Below, piece after piece: positions 1-7,932 of a stretch of 64,000 bases of DNA. The translations under genes and the position numbers were made by a program. The stretch spans positions 2,480,001 through 2,544,000 of the forward strand of contig NZ_JAHKSI010000001.1 in the NCBI RefSeq assembly GCF_019720915.1, written 5' to 3'. The notes under the pieces were generated by a model. That model was not told the origin of the DNA. It searched no databases and worked only from the letters and a program-made list of their open reading frames with translations. How positions within the stretch are numbered: the stretch's first letter is position 1; every line of letters starts with the position of its first letter. This DNA is from Alkalihalobacillus sp. TS-13 (lineage in GTDB: Bacteria; Bacillota; Bacilli; Bacillales; Fictibacillaceae).

Positions 1-28
1 ACCCAATTAAATTATCAAGAATTTACGA

Positions 29-148
29 TTATGATTTATACTTATTAAAAATTTTCGCAATCACATTACTCCCCGTTAATTTAAGCAATCCTGCCCAATT
101 CTTAAGTAAGTAAAGGTGATCACCTTGTGCAACAATCGCCTCCTATTC
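29..148 (-). pseudogene. possible C-terminal coding remnant
   Basis: The minus strand reads as about 39 protein-like codons ending at a stop at 29-31, with the stretch QGDHLYLLKNWAG near the middle. Going upstream in the same frame the sequence still looks coding but is broken by two TAG stops, and no start with a ribosome site is found. It lies downstream of the selenoprotein-like gene on the same strand. I do not recognise the family; it is probably a decayed gene. Positions 149-293 show only further stop-broken reading frames. Confidence 0.25.
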
Positions 149-293
149 TTGAACAAAAAGCTAGCTTATATGGAAGTCTACTCCATACTTATAAGGTTTA
201 ATTTCTGTGCAAGCTTCGAAGGAAAGTTATCCCAAGCCGTACGATAAAGTGGTTCCGTTTGCTTTTACTTTGCAGGAAAAAGAATAACACGGT

Positions 294-1100
294 TTAACTG
301 GTACCGGTAATCATTTCTCCCTTTTCAGCTTTGCTTAAAGCATCCAGGCACTGCAGAAGGGCAGAATATTGCTCCTCCTTTTGATTAGGTCGCCCAATTG
401 GATTTCCCAATTTGCGTGAAAAATGTATGGATCTGGGGACTCCCAACGCTATCGTGGTTTCCGGCAATAAAGTGACCATTACAGTTGAAATCCCTGACTT
501 TTCTATCTCGCGTGCAACCAGTCCCACGGACCGGTGACAGTGATTTCAGGCCGGGGTAAGAATAGCGAGGTCAACCTGATCTTCCCTCAGGCTTCGCACT
601 GCTTCCGGAGCGGTCTTTTCTACCAGCGGAGTCGGATCGTGAATCCCCCCCTGAAAACTGATATGACGAGGTGCAACGCTACCTATCTTCCCCTCCTGCT
701 CTAAGCGGTGAAGAGTGTCCAAGGGAAACATGACCTCCAAATCAATTTTTACATCACTATGATCATAAAATAAATGACTGATCACCGTTTCATCGGGAGA
801 TGCGTCGGAAGGGATGATACGATAGGAGCAATCCCCTTTGGGGTCACTCAAATCAAAGGGTGACTGGCTTTTTAGGATAATCCCCCCGGAGGTGACAAGT
901 GCAACCCGACTTTCCTCAACAGGCTTTTTCAAAGGAGTCCAAGGTATTTCCCCATGCCAGTCCCTGCCCAATTTCACGCTGACCCGATCTATGAAGCCCG
1001 GATATTTTTCCGCCAGTCTATTGATTAATTTTGATTGGGCAAGATTAAATATGAGTCTTTTGCCAATTCCAACTTTTGAAGAAGAATGTATTTTTCCCAT
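294..1100 (-). CDS. GrdB/PrdB-like reductase component B family protein, probable selenoprotein (in-frame UGA)
   Basis: The gene reads as 268 residues if TGA at 546-548 is decoded as selenocysteine (residue 185). The start ATG (1098-1100) follows a strong AAGGAGGTAG site. The protein resembles the glycine/sarcosine/betaine/D-proline reductase selenoprotein B family (PF07355): the block KLGRDWHGEIPWTPLKKP near residues 44-61, an SVAPRHISFQGG block, and ETAPEAVRSLREDQVDLAILTPA ahead of the UGA can be read without gaps. Reading continues in the same frame through NHCHRSVGLVAREIEKSG to a normal stop at 294-296. The UGA sits where I recall Cys in related proteins and makes a U-x-x-C pair with Cys188. 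A hairpin follows at once (separate entry). No frameshift or decay is visible on either side. The substrate is unknown, and no other reductase subunits or sel genes are in the window. The alternative is a nonsense mutation splitting a Cys-type gene. Confidence 0.72.
513..546 (-). promoter_or_regulatory. candidate bacterial SECIS element
   Basis: Directly 3' of the UGA (546-548), the transcript can fold ACCGGUCC (535-528) against GGACUGGU (524-517). This is eight pairs including one G-U, with a 3-nt GUG loop (527-525). After one C/U mismatch three more pairs extend the stem (539-537 with 515-513). The loop starts 18 nt after the UGA and its first base is G. Both features agree with the published bacterial SECIS model (G in the first two loop bases, loop 16-37 nt from UGA). 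The stem also has to encode conserved residues, so chance pairing cannot be excluded. Confidence 0.6.
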
Positions 1101-1274
1101 TCGTTCTACCTCCTTTTTTCTTTTCACCCTTATAGACGAGATAAACGAGAGGTTTGTGACAAAATAATTACCGAATTCAATTAGAGAATCGCCCAGTAAG
1201 TTATTTAAAACGAACCATATTATTGTCATTTTTATTACTTTGCTTTGCCGCAGTTTCAACAAAACACAATTTGG

Positions 1275-1420
1275 TTATTTTTGCCCCCTCGAAAAGGTGT
1301 CCCCGGTGTTTTATATAACCTTACAGGGGGTTACAACGGAGCGTTTGTATCCGCTATTGTATTATTATTGATGGCTTCATTACTTAGTTTGGTATTGCCC
1401 GAAACAAAACAACAGTGCCC
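1275..1420 (+). pseudogene. MFS transporter C-terminal remnant
   Basis: The plus strand encodes GVLYNLTGGYNGAF followed by a hydrophobic helix (VSAIVLLLMASLLSLVLPE) and then charged residues. This is the usual last loop, last transmembrane helix and tail of a major facilitator transporter. Nothing upstream on this strand supplies the other eleven helices, and the reading frame runs on into unrelated sequence. It is therefore a fragment left by deletion. Confidence 0.5.
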
Positions 1421-1533
1421 TGAAATTATAGTAACGGGTTCCATTATGAGGTGCAAAAGTGAAAATCTCATAGGAAATCACAAGTTAATTAGCAGACCAA
1501 TTCGTAAAGAAATCACAACACAATCCACATGAA

Positions 1534-1560
1534 AAGGAGCTTGGATTTCCAAGCTCCCTT
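1534..1560. terminator. hairpin terminator, possibly bidirectional
   Basis: GGAGCTTGGA (1536-1545) and TCCAAGCTCC (1548-1557) form a perfect 10-bp stem with a 2-nt spacer. On the minus strand CTTTTC follows the stem. It lies about 100 nt beyond the end of the gbsR-like gene and after the MFS remnant, so it could serve either strand. Confidence 0.55.
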
Positions 1561-1659
1561 CTCATACGTCCAGATCATTCCTTATTCAACTGATATGAAC
1601 GAAACTGTCAACCCACCACACCCAAATGCGTCCTATTACGAAAATTTCTCTACTTGAAA

Positions 1660-2226
1660 TTATCCCTTTGAATTTGAATTGTCCACTGGTAAAAAGTCAA
1701 AAATTTCACCAGACTCGATTGAATCCACAAGTTGTTGAAGCCAGTAACAGTATTTCTTGTACTCCTCTAACTGTTCAAGGTCTTGTCTAGCCCTTTCCTT
1801 TAAACTTTCTTCGTTTTTTTCATCTTCTATGACTTCTTGAAGTAGATATTCTGCCTGTTTAATGGCGAAAAGGTTTAACTCGGCTTCCCTGTTCCATTTA
1901 CTTCCGAAAAAGTGGCCGAAATATTTGAAAAAGTTTTTCTCAGCCACGAAATGGTCCTTCCTTGAGCCTTTTTGCCATATTTTCCGAACAATGTTGATGT
2001 CTTGTAAATTGCGGACCGCTGTGCTCATACTAGGTTTAGTCATGCCAAGCTCGTCTTTCATTTCATCAAGGGTCATTGGATGCTGTTTAAAGTACATTGT
2101 GGCATAGAGTCGGCCAATTGACGGGGTTATACCGTACAAATCCATCGTTTCGGCAATGGCATTAATGACTTCTTTTTCGGCATGGTTAATTTTTGATTCA
2201 GCGGACGGTTGTCCGTTTTCGTCCAT
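1660..2226 (-). CDS. gbsR: GbsR/OpcR-type MarR-family repressor
   Basis: The 188-residue protein is close in length to B. subtilis GbsR (about 180 residues) and carries the GbsR-type winged helix. NAIAETMDLYGITPSIGRLYATMYF (residues ~22-46) leads into the recognition region LDEMKDELGMTKPSMSTAVRNL (~53-74). A long charged coiled-coil tail (~120-165) probably gives dimerisation. GbsR senses choline and represses choline-to-betaine conversion and choline uptake; the paralogue OpcR regulates another osmolyte uptake system. No gbsAB, opuB or opuC genes are adjacent here, so the target and ligand are uncertain. The start follows GGAGAGAGGATC. A TTGACA box at 2270-2275 (minus strand) is a plausible -35. 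Confidence 0.7.
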   Translation of the reverse strand: MDENGQPSAESKINHAEKEVINAIAETMDLYGITPSIGRLYATMYFKQHPMTLDEMKDELGMTKPSMSTAVRNLQDINIVRKIWQKGSRKDHFVAEKNFFKYFGHFFGSKWNREAELNLFAIKQAEYLLQEVIEDEKNEESLKERARQDLEQLEEYKKYCYWLQQLVDSIESGEIFDFLPVDNSNSKG

Positions 2227-2634
2227 GATCCTCTCTCCTTCCGCTTCTCTTTATGTAGTGTAGATTTCTTGTCAATACTATAGATACCTAAAATCCAACG
2301 TATGGTCTTCTAATGTTTCCCACTCAAACAATAGTAGGTATTTCCCCTCAACTTCATACAATGTTATTCTTGATGCACTACCAATGTTTATTCATATTCT
2401 ACTTCCATACCTTGTTTAACCTAGAGCATAACAGTTTCTACATCATAAAATCCTCCCATTTTTCAAGTATATCATTACACTTTTTATTTTACTTTTCTAA
2501 AACTTAATTTCCGTTAGCAAATGAGGAAATTAGCCCCCGCAATAATCAACAATAAAATTACACTAACTAACAATTTTTTTCTCACATAACTCCCCCAATG
2601 TTAAATATCCGTTACTAAAATGGTTAAACATCTA
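2227..2634. other. intergenic region between gbsR-like gene and yhcE-like operon
   Basis: About 400 AT-rich bases separate two divergent transcription units. Apart from the likely gbsR -35 box (minus strand, 2270-2275) I see no gene, RNA or repeat. Short plus-strand open frames here have no ribosome sites and biased Phe/Leu/Ser content typical of non-coding AT-rich DNA. Confidence 0.5.
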
Positions 2635-2674
2635 TTGACTTTTTTTATGTACCAGTGTACTATTTAACTAGCAC
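2635..2674 (+). promoter_or_regulatory. promoter and operator of the yhcEFG-like operon
   Basis: TTGACT (2635-2640), a 17-nt spacer and TACTAT (2658-2663) make a good SigA promoter. Overlapping the -10 is an inverted repeat GTACTA-N6-TAGCAC (2657-2674, 5 of 6 positions symmetric), placed where a repressor would block transcription. YtrA/YhcF-type GntR regulators bind such GT(A)-rich dyads, and the operon encodes one, so autoregulation is inferred. Confidence 0.6.
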
Positions 2675-2716
2675 AATAATACATTGATTAAAAAGGTACA
2701 TTAGGAGGGTTCTTAC

Positions 2717-3517
2717 ATGATTGCTTGGTTAAGTTTAACGAAGAAAGAATTACGTTTAGGATTCATATCATTCTTGATACCTGTCATTGCTTTTATCGCC
2801 GTTGCTGCGATCGCTACGTTTTTCGGCTATCGAGCGGGCTACACTTGGGAAGTACTGGCGGTTGTTTCCGTCGTCGCCACTGGAATGCAAGTTTTTTATC
2901 TCACTTATTATTTGTTGTCCAGTCTGCAATCGGAAAGGAAAAAGCTGCACCTCTGGTTGCATAACCCCCTTCCGGCCTATGCTTTACTTTTAGCAAAGGT
3001 GGTTGCGGGATTATTTTCCATGATCGTAACGTTAATGCTTACAGTTGGGGTTTTCTTCACTGCTACTCATCTTTCTGATGACTTCTCCGCCTATATTCCC
3101 TGGTCTCTTATTTATGAGAATGCTTGGATCGTCGGGTTGCACTACTTCATGTTCGCAATCGATTTAGCTGTCTGGTTTTTATTCTATTGGATGATCTACT
3201 TATTACTAACTCGTTATATTGCTCCATTCTTTAGTTTTGTCGTTACATTCATCATCGTGATTGTGACATCGACCATCTATGGCTGGTTTACAAATTCATT
3301 ATTCTATCACAAGATTACGCGGTGGGGAGAAATTGATGGATCTGAGATGTTGAAGAATTTTCAGATCGATGCAGAAATTAGCAAAGAGAGTACGGAGTTT
3401 GCAACTGAAATTGGCGGCATGAGTGTCTATATGGGTGAATATGTATTCGGAATTGCGGTGGCTCTTCTGTTATTCTTCGTAGCTTCTTGGATGCTCGACC
3501 GTAAAGTTGAGGTGTAA
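2717..3517 (+). CDS. yhcE: ABC transporter membrane subunit, YhcE-like
   Basis: This 266-residue integral membrane protein has about six hydrophobic helices: two near residues 15-65, a third at ~85-110, a fourth at ~145-165, a fifth at ~168-190 and the last at ~240-260. There is no signal peptide or ATP-binding motif. The start follows AGGAGGG with 7-nt spacing. It is the first gene of a three-gene unit (permease, GntR regulator, ATPase) in the same order as B. subtilis yhcE-yhcF-yhcG. It is inferred to be the permease partner of the ATPase at 3898-4590. The substrate is unknown; related GntR-controlled ABC systems often respond to cell-envelope stress. Confidence 0.7.
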   Translation: MIAWLSLTKKELRLGFISFLIPVIAFIAVAAIATFFGYRAGYTWEVLAVVSVVATGMQVFYLTYYLLSSLQSERKKLHLWLHNPLPAYALLLAKVVAGLFSMIVTLMLTVGVFFTATHLSDDFSAYIPWSLIYENAWIVGLHYFMFAIDLAVWFLFYWMIYLLLTRYIAPFFSFVVTFIIVIVTSTIYGWFTNSLFYHKITRWGEIDGSEMLKNFQIDAEISKESTEFATEIGGMSVYMGEYVFGIAVALLLFFVASWMLDRKVEV

Positions 3518-3520
3518 AAG

Positions 3521-3901
3521 ATGACGGACATTTTTCAATCGACACAACCGATCTACAGTCAACTAGCCGACAAAATCAATCGGCAAATCTTAAGTAGAGA
3601 ACTAAAACCTGGTGACAAACTTCCTTCTGTACGGGAACTGGCTCTCCAGGTCAATGTGAATCCAAATACAGTCCAAAGAACCTATCGGGAGCTGGAGGGG
3701 ATGAAAATCGTGGAGTCAAAACGAGGTCAAGGAACATTTGTAACAGAGGATCAAGAGATCTTAAAAACCATGAGAGAACGGCTTAAGAAAGATGAAATTT
3801 CCCAGTTTGTCAAAGGAATGCATGCAATGGGTTATACAGATGAAGAAATCGAGGCTGGGCTCCATCGTTTTCTCCATAATAAGAAGGGAGATCAGATATG
3901 A
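3521..3901 (+). CDS. yhcF: GntR-family regulator, YtrA/YhcF subfamily
   Basis: The 126-residue protein consists of an N-terminal GntR winged helix (residues ~9-75: PIYSQLADKINRQIL, then GDKLPSVRELALQVNVNPNT) and a short C-terminal helical tail of ~45 residues. It has no FCD or UTRA effector domain, which defines the YtrA subfamily. It begins four bases after the permease gene and overlaps the ATPase gene by four bases (ATGA), so it is translationally coupled in the operon. It probably represses the operon promoter through the dyad at 2657-2674. Confidence 0.8.
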   Translation: MTDIFQSTQPIYSQLADKINRQILSRELKPGDKLPSVRELALQVNVNPNTVQRTYRELEGMKIVESKRGQGTFVTEDQEILKTMRERLKKDEISQFVKGMHAMGYTDEEIEAGLHRFLHNKKGDQI

Positions 3902-4590
3902 TGATTCAGTTGACTAATGTAACCAAAAGATATTTATCCAAAGTAGCTTTGCAAGATGTGAACCTGGAATTGGAAAAAGGGAAGATCATTGGACTTGTCG
4001 GCGAAAATGGTAGTGGAAAATCAACGACACTGAAGTTGATCGCTGGACTTACTCAACCTACAAAAGGTTCAGTTACCGTAAATGCTATGGAAGTGACACG
4101 TCGGATCGCCAGTCACGTCTCTTACCTTTCAGAACTGGATGAATTCTATGGATTTTACAATGTTGGAGAGACGATGGATTTTTACGCTTCTCAATTTGCA
4201 GATTTTAATATGGAAAAAGCAGAAAAGATCCGCTCACACATGAAGATAGATCGTAACGCCAAGGTGAAGCACTTATCCAAAGGAAACCGAGGAAGATTGA
4301 AAATCGTACTGACACTCGCCCGTGAAGTACCCGTAATCTTAATGGATGAACCATTATCTGGGCTTGATCCAATGGTCCGGGACTCCATCGTAAAAGGATT
4401 GATTTCGTTCATTGATCTGGAAAAACAGATGGTTCTGATTACGACACACGAAATCAGAGAGATTGAAATGGTTTTGGATGAAGTGATTGCCATCAAGGAT
4501 GGAGACATCATCGGACACCACAATGTCGATCAGCTCCGCATGGAGAACGGAATGGGAATCGTCGAATGGATGACAAAGGCATACGAATAA
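3898..4590 (+). CDS. yhcG: ABC transporter ATP-binding protein, YhcG-like
   Basis: This 230-residue cytoplasmic ATPase has Walker A GENGSGKST (residues ~35-43), a Walker B/Glu switch VILMDEPLSGLDP (~147-159) and the switch His in TTHEIREIE. The signature segment reads LSKGNRGRLKIVL instead of LSGGQ, as is common in the YtrB/YhcG group. The second half of an ABC-2-type ATPase and a short C-terminal tail complete it. It is the last gene of the operon and energises the YhcE-like permease. A strong terminator follows within 10 nt. Confidence 0.82.
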   Translation: MMIQLTNVTKRYLSKVALQDVNLELEKGKIIGLVGENGSGKSTTLKLIAGLTQPTKGSVTVNAMEVTRRIASHVSYLSELDEFYGFYNVGETMDFYASQFADFNMEKAEKIRSHMKIDRNAKVKHLSKGNRGRLKIVLTLAREVPVILMDEPLSGLDPMVRDSIVKGLISFIDLEKQMVLITTHEIREIEMVLDEVIAIKDGDIIGHHNVDQLRMENGMGIVEWMTKAYE

Positions 4591-4599
4591 AACATTGAT

Positions 4600-4666
4600 A
4601 GTGGCAGGCACCGAAAAAGAACCCAGTCATACCAACGGGTTTTGAATGGGTGCCCCCACTTTTTTC
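4600..4666 (+). terminator. compound hairpin terminator
   Basis: AGTGG-CA-GGCACC (4600-4612) pairs with GGTGCC-C-CCACT (4649-4660), followed by a T-run to 4666. A second small hairpin (AACCC/GGGTT) sits in the loop. It ends the yhcEFG-like operon. The GTGCCAGGCACC-type stem resembles another terminator at 34209-34241. Confidence 0.75.
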
Positions 4667-4689
4667 AAACCCGCACCGTGCATGGCTTC

Positions 4690-5094
4690 TTAAAAAGTGT
4701 CAGAGCACTGAAAAAAGGGGATAACCGATGTTTCTAACCACTTTATTTGCTCTGAGGCCTCTTGAAAACCTCTAATAACAGATTCAACTTCTTTTATAGA
4801 TTCACTATAAAAGGGTTTCCCCTGATCTAAAGTTAGAATATGAGCTAATGTTTCCTTTTTACTTTCTATTTCTTCTGCAATATTTCTTAAAAGGTTAGAC
4901 CGTTCAAATACGGACATAGATTGAATTATTTTTTTTGCCTCAAATGCTCTATCTACAGCCCTAACGGCATCCCCCCTATTGCCTGATGGGATTTTTCCAA
5001 TCACTTCATTTGTGGCAGGATTAATCGCATCAAAATATTCATTACTTAAGGGAGGTACCCATTTCCCATTAATAAACAGCTTTGAAAGTTCCAT
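4690..5094 (-). pseudogene. aldehyde dehydrogenase, truncated after ~125 residues
   Basis: The N-terminal part of an NAD(P)-dependent aldehyde dehydrogenase is intact. Residues 1-120 include the FINGKWVPP opening, DAINPATNEVIGKIPSGN and ILTLDQGKPFYSE. The protein normally continues to ~480 residues with the catalytic Glu and Cys, but here it stops after WLETSVIPFFQ in unrelated sequence. The cofactor and catalytic domains are therefore missing, and the deletion junction lies near 4690-4720 beside the yhcG terminator. It was probably the last gene of the acyl-CoA ligase operon (start with AGGAGG site, 70 nt after the alpha subunit gene). Confidence 0.75.
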
Positions 5095-5165
5095 GTTATT
5101 CCTCCTATATCAATGACTGATGTTAGATCCACTAACTAATCCAAATAATATGGAGTTATATAAAA

Positions 5166-6038
5166 TTAAACAAATAAATAATGATCTTTTAGTTCATTCT
5201 TTAATTCTGTAAGTACATGAACAACTTTTGCTCCAGAATTTTTTAAAACTTTTTGTTTTTCTTTTGCAGTTTCAGATTCCGATTGAATAATAGCTCCGGC
5301 ATGCCCCATTCTCTTTCCATCAGGAGCATATACCCCAGCAATTAATGCAAAAACCTCTTTTTTCATCGATTTAATAATTGGGGCAGATTCGTATTCATCA
5401 CGTCCACCTATCTCACCAATATAAATAATTGACTCTGTTTCTGGATCTTTTTCAAATAATTCTAAAACGTCAACGTGTTGTAGACCTACAATAGGATCCC
5501 CTCCTATACAAACTACAGTACTTACACCTAATCTCATTTCTTTTAATATCTCAATTACTTCATACGTCAAAGTTCCACTTCTTGAGACAATTCCTATCTT
5601 TCCTTTTTCTAGAATAGAATCGTGTAAATCACTTACGTTTGCTTGGGATGGTGAAACTACCCCCGCTGAATTAGGACCTAATACCATTACATCTTTCAGC
5701 TTTGCATACTGCACAATATCCAAACTGTCCTGTTTCGTTACACCCTCCGTATAAATAACAATTAACTTAATTCCAGCATCAATCGCTTCAAAAACAGCTT
5801 GTTTTACCATCATTGCCGGTATCGTAATAAAGGATGTGTCAGCGTTTTTCTTTTTTACTGCTTCGTCTACACAGTCATAAACGGGTACATGATTGACAAA
5901 TTCTCCTCCTTTACCAGGCGTTACTCCTGCAACTAATGGAGAATTAAATTTAACCATTCTTTCACAAAACGACCTACCCACTTTACCTGTGATTCCTTGT
6001 ATAATAATTTTAGAATTTTCATTTACTAAAATGGACAT
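5166..6038 (-). CDS. succinyl-CoA synthetase alpha-like acyl-CoA ligase subunit
   Basis: The 290-residue protein has the family's usual length. An N-terminal CoA-binding Rossmann fold (IIIQGITGKVGRSF, residues ~11-24) is followed by the ligase domain. The phospho-histidine is His246 in KRMGHAGAII, as in SucD. It overlaps the beta-subunit gene by one base (TAATG), so the two are coupled. The pair would link a carboxylic acid to CoA at the expense of a nucleoside triphosphate. It is probably not the TCA-cycle enzyme, because its operon also carries TRAP transport, enoyl-CoA hydratase-like and aldehyde dehydrogenase genes. Malate-CoA ligase (MtkB) type is an alternative; the substrate is not known. 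Confidence 0.8.
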   Translation of the reverse strand: MSILVNENSKIIIQGITGKVGRSFCERMVKFNSPLVAGVTPGKGGEFVNHVPVYDCVDEAVKKKNADTSFITIPAMMVKQAVFEAIDAGIKLIVIYTEGVTKQDSLDIVQYAKLKDVMVLGPNSAGVVSPSQANVSDLHDSILEKGKIGIVSRSGTLTYEVIEILKEMRLGVSTVVCIGGDPIVGLQHVDVLELFEKDPETESIIYIGEIGGRDEYESAPIIKSMKKEVFALIAGVYAPDGKRMGHAGAIIQSESETAKEKQKVLKNSGAKVVHVLTELKNELKDHYLFV

Positions 6039-7129
6039 TACTTTTCCCCCTGAAAAAGAGGTTTTTGTACTAAATCACATGCATGTTCTAAATTGTCAGC
6101 TAAGACTATATTGTTAAATGGAGATAAAATCTTCTTGGAATGATCTTCGTCTTGACCCTTTAGCCTAACAATTACAGGAATTGATGAATTCCCTAATTCC
6201 TTTGCTATGGCTAATGAAAGAATCTTACAACTCGCCAACTGAAAATAAAAATTAAAAAGGTAGATTTTAGGTTTTAATTTTTTAATTTCTTTAATAAGAC
6301 TTTGAGCTTTGAGTATGTCGTGGATTACATGCCCCCCTAAATCTACAACAGCCCTTACTGTCCCTTTCTTTGAAGAAACGATATCAAATGTAGCCATGCC
6401 CAGGCCAGCGCCACTTGTAATAACTGCTACTTCACCGTTTAACTCAACACCCGAGGCACCTAATTCTTCACACCTTGATTCAAATGTTTTACTATTTCTG
6501 CCTAGCTTTAAGGGCAATTCGTTATGCTTGGTTTCTAAAATAACTTTAGCATCACCGGCAATAAATTGATTCTTTCCCTCAAAAAATAGTGGATTTATCT
6601 CTACAAGTTCTGCTTGTTCCTTTTTATAGAGATCCCATAGTTTAAGAAGTAAATCGGATAGCAGGTCATAGTTCACATTCAAAAACAAAGAAGCTTTACG
6701 AATCATGTATGTCTGCAAGCCTATTAGTGGGTTAATATTTATAAAAAGAATTTCCTCATCTGGTACGTTTTCAATATCTACTCCACCCTGTCTACTAACA
6801 ATGAGAACAGGGCATTTTTTATTTCTATCAATAATAATAGATAAATAAAATTCTTCTTGATAAGAAATCTTTTCTTCTAGGTAGATATGTGTTACCGTTT
6901 CTTCTTTAATCTTCATTCCAATTAGTTCCTGTGTTATACGCTTAAATTCCCGTTCATTTTTTACTTCTTTTATTCCTCCAGCTTTACCTCTTCCGCCCGT
7001 TAACACTTGGGCTTTTGCTATCATTGGATAGTTTAAAGTAAGCGGATTTGTTGAAAGTAACTCACCAACTGGGACTGGAATATTATACTTTTTGAACAAT
7101 TCCTTCCCTTCATATTCATATAACTTCAT
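6038..7129 (-). CDS. succinyl-CoA synthetase beta-like acyl-CoA ligase subunit
   Basis: This 363-residue protein has an ATP-grasp domain (KLYEYEGKELFKKYNIPVP at the N-terminus, IAKAQVLTGGRGKAGGI at ~43-59, VEINPLFF near 205) and a C-terminal CoA-ligase domain. It is somewhat shorter and more divergent than SucC (~386 residues): SGAGLGMATFDIV and DLGGHV are kept, but the segment after it is altered (YLFNFYFQLASCK). It pairs with the alpha subunit whose start overlaps its stop. The start has an AGGTGGG site. It activates an unidentified acid imported by the TRAP system of the same operon (inference). Confidence 0.78.
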   Translation of the reverse strand: MKLYEYEGKELFKKYNIPVPVGELLSTNPLTLNYPMIAKAQVLTGGRGKAGGIKEVKNEREFKRITQELIGMKIKEETVTHIYLEEKISYQEEFYLSIIIDRNKKCPVLIVSRQGGVDIENVPDEEILFININPLIGLQTYMIRKASLFLNVNYDLLSDLLLKLWDLYKKEQAELVEINPLFFEGKNQFIAGDAKVILETKHNELPLKLGRNSKTFESRCEELGASGVELNGEVAVITSGAGLGMATFDIVSSKKGTVRAVVDLGGHVIHDILKAQSLIKEIKKLKPKIYLFNFYFQLASCKILSLAIAKELGNSSIPVIVRLKGQDEDHSKKILSPFNNIVLADNLEHACDLVQKPLFQGEK

Positions 7130-7145
7130 ACGATCCCACCTTTAA

Positions 7146-7910
7146 TCAAGAAGAGCGTTTTTCGAAAAATTCCTTCATCATCTTTTGTGGCTCACCGGAT
7201 TGATACCCTAATGTGTGGGCTTCAATGGCATATTCCATACACGAATTAAAATTGTATTCACTTATTTGATTAAAACGTCTTTTATTAATTGCTAGTGCCA
7301 CAGGGGGCTTAGACGCCAGTTCATTAGCTAGTTTCAATGTTTCACTTTCCAGTTTTTCATCATCAACAACTCTTGTAATCAAACCATATTCCCTAGCTTC
7401 ATCCGCTTTAATTAACCTTCCAGTTAAAATAAGATCAATCGTCCGGGATTTCCCCATCACTTCCCAAAACATGGTACTACCAATAACACAAGGTAACCCT
7501 ACATTTATTTCTGTCATACCATACTTAGCACTTTTTTTAGAAATGCGAATATCGGCTAATAGTGCAAGTTGAAGACCCGAGCCTGTAGAAAAACCATTTA
7601 TTGAGGCTATAATAGGCTTTTCAACCTTTCGAATTATCCTATATAATTTATCGAACTCATCTACCCACTTATCCGCAGTTTCTTTACTTACATGTTGGCT
7701 TTCTTTTAGGTCTTGTCCTGAACAAAAGGCTTTATCCCCTACACCCTTAATAATGATAGCTTTAACATTTTTATCTTCATTTCCTCTTTGAAAGGCATTA
7801 GATAACTCATCTTTTGTAGAAGTACTTAGCGCATTATAAGTCTTCGGTCTATTAATAGTGATCGTCAATATATTTTGGCTTACTTCGTAAAGAATAGTTT
7901 GATAGTTCAT
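7146..7910 (-). CDS. enoyl-CoA hydratase/isomerase family protein
   Basis: This 254-residue crotonase-fold enzyme matches the family's usual length. The oxyanion-hole segments are FCSGQDLKE (~62-70) and INGFSTGSGLQLALLADIRI (~104-123). Glu134 (in MTEINVGLP) aligns with the first catalytic Glu of crotonase, but the second position is Asp159 (TIDLILTG), so simple hydratase activity is not certain. It follows the TAXI gene by 22 nt and precedes the ligase genes by 16 nt. It probably acts on the CoA ester made by the ligase or a derivative. The start carries a GGAGGAG site. Confidence 0.78.
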   Translation of the reverse strand: MNYQTILYEVSQNILTITINRPKTYNALSTSTKDELSNAFQRGNEDKNVKAIIIKGVGDKAFCSGQDLKESQHVSKETADKWVDEFDKLYRIIRKVEKPIIASINGFSTGSGLQLALLADIRISKKSAKYGMTEINVGLPCVIGSTMFWEVMGKSRTIDLILTGRLIKADEAREYGLITRVVDDEKLESETLKLANELASKPPVALAINKRRFNQISEYNFNSCMEYAIEAHTLGYQSGEPQKMMKEFFEKRSS

Positions 7911-7932
7911 TATTTCTCCTCCATTTTTTCAA

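Noticed and set aside
294-527. A separate 77-residue protein starting at GTG 527
   Set aside because: Its sequence continues the upstream frame without a gap across the TGA and its GTG lies inside the hairpin with no ribosome site, so it is treated as the C-terminal part of the selenoprotein-like gene.
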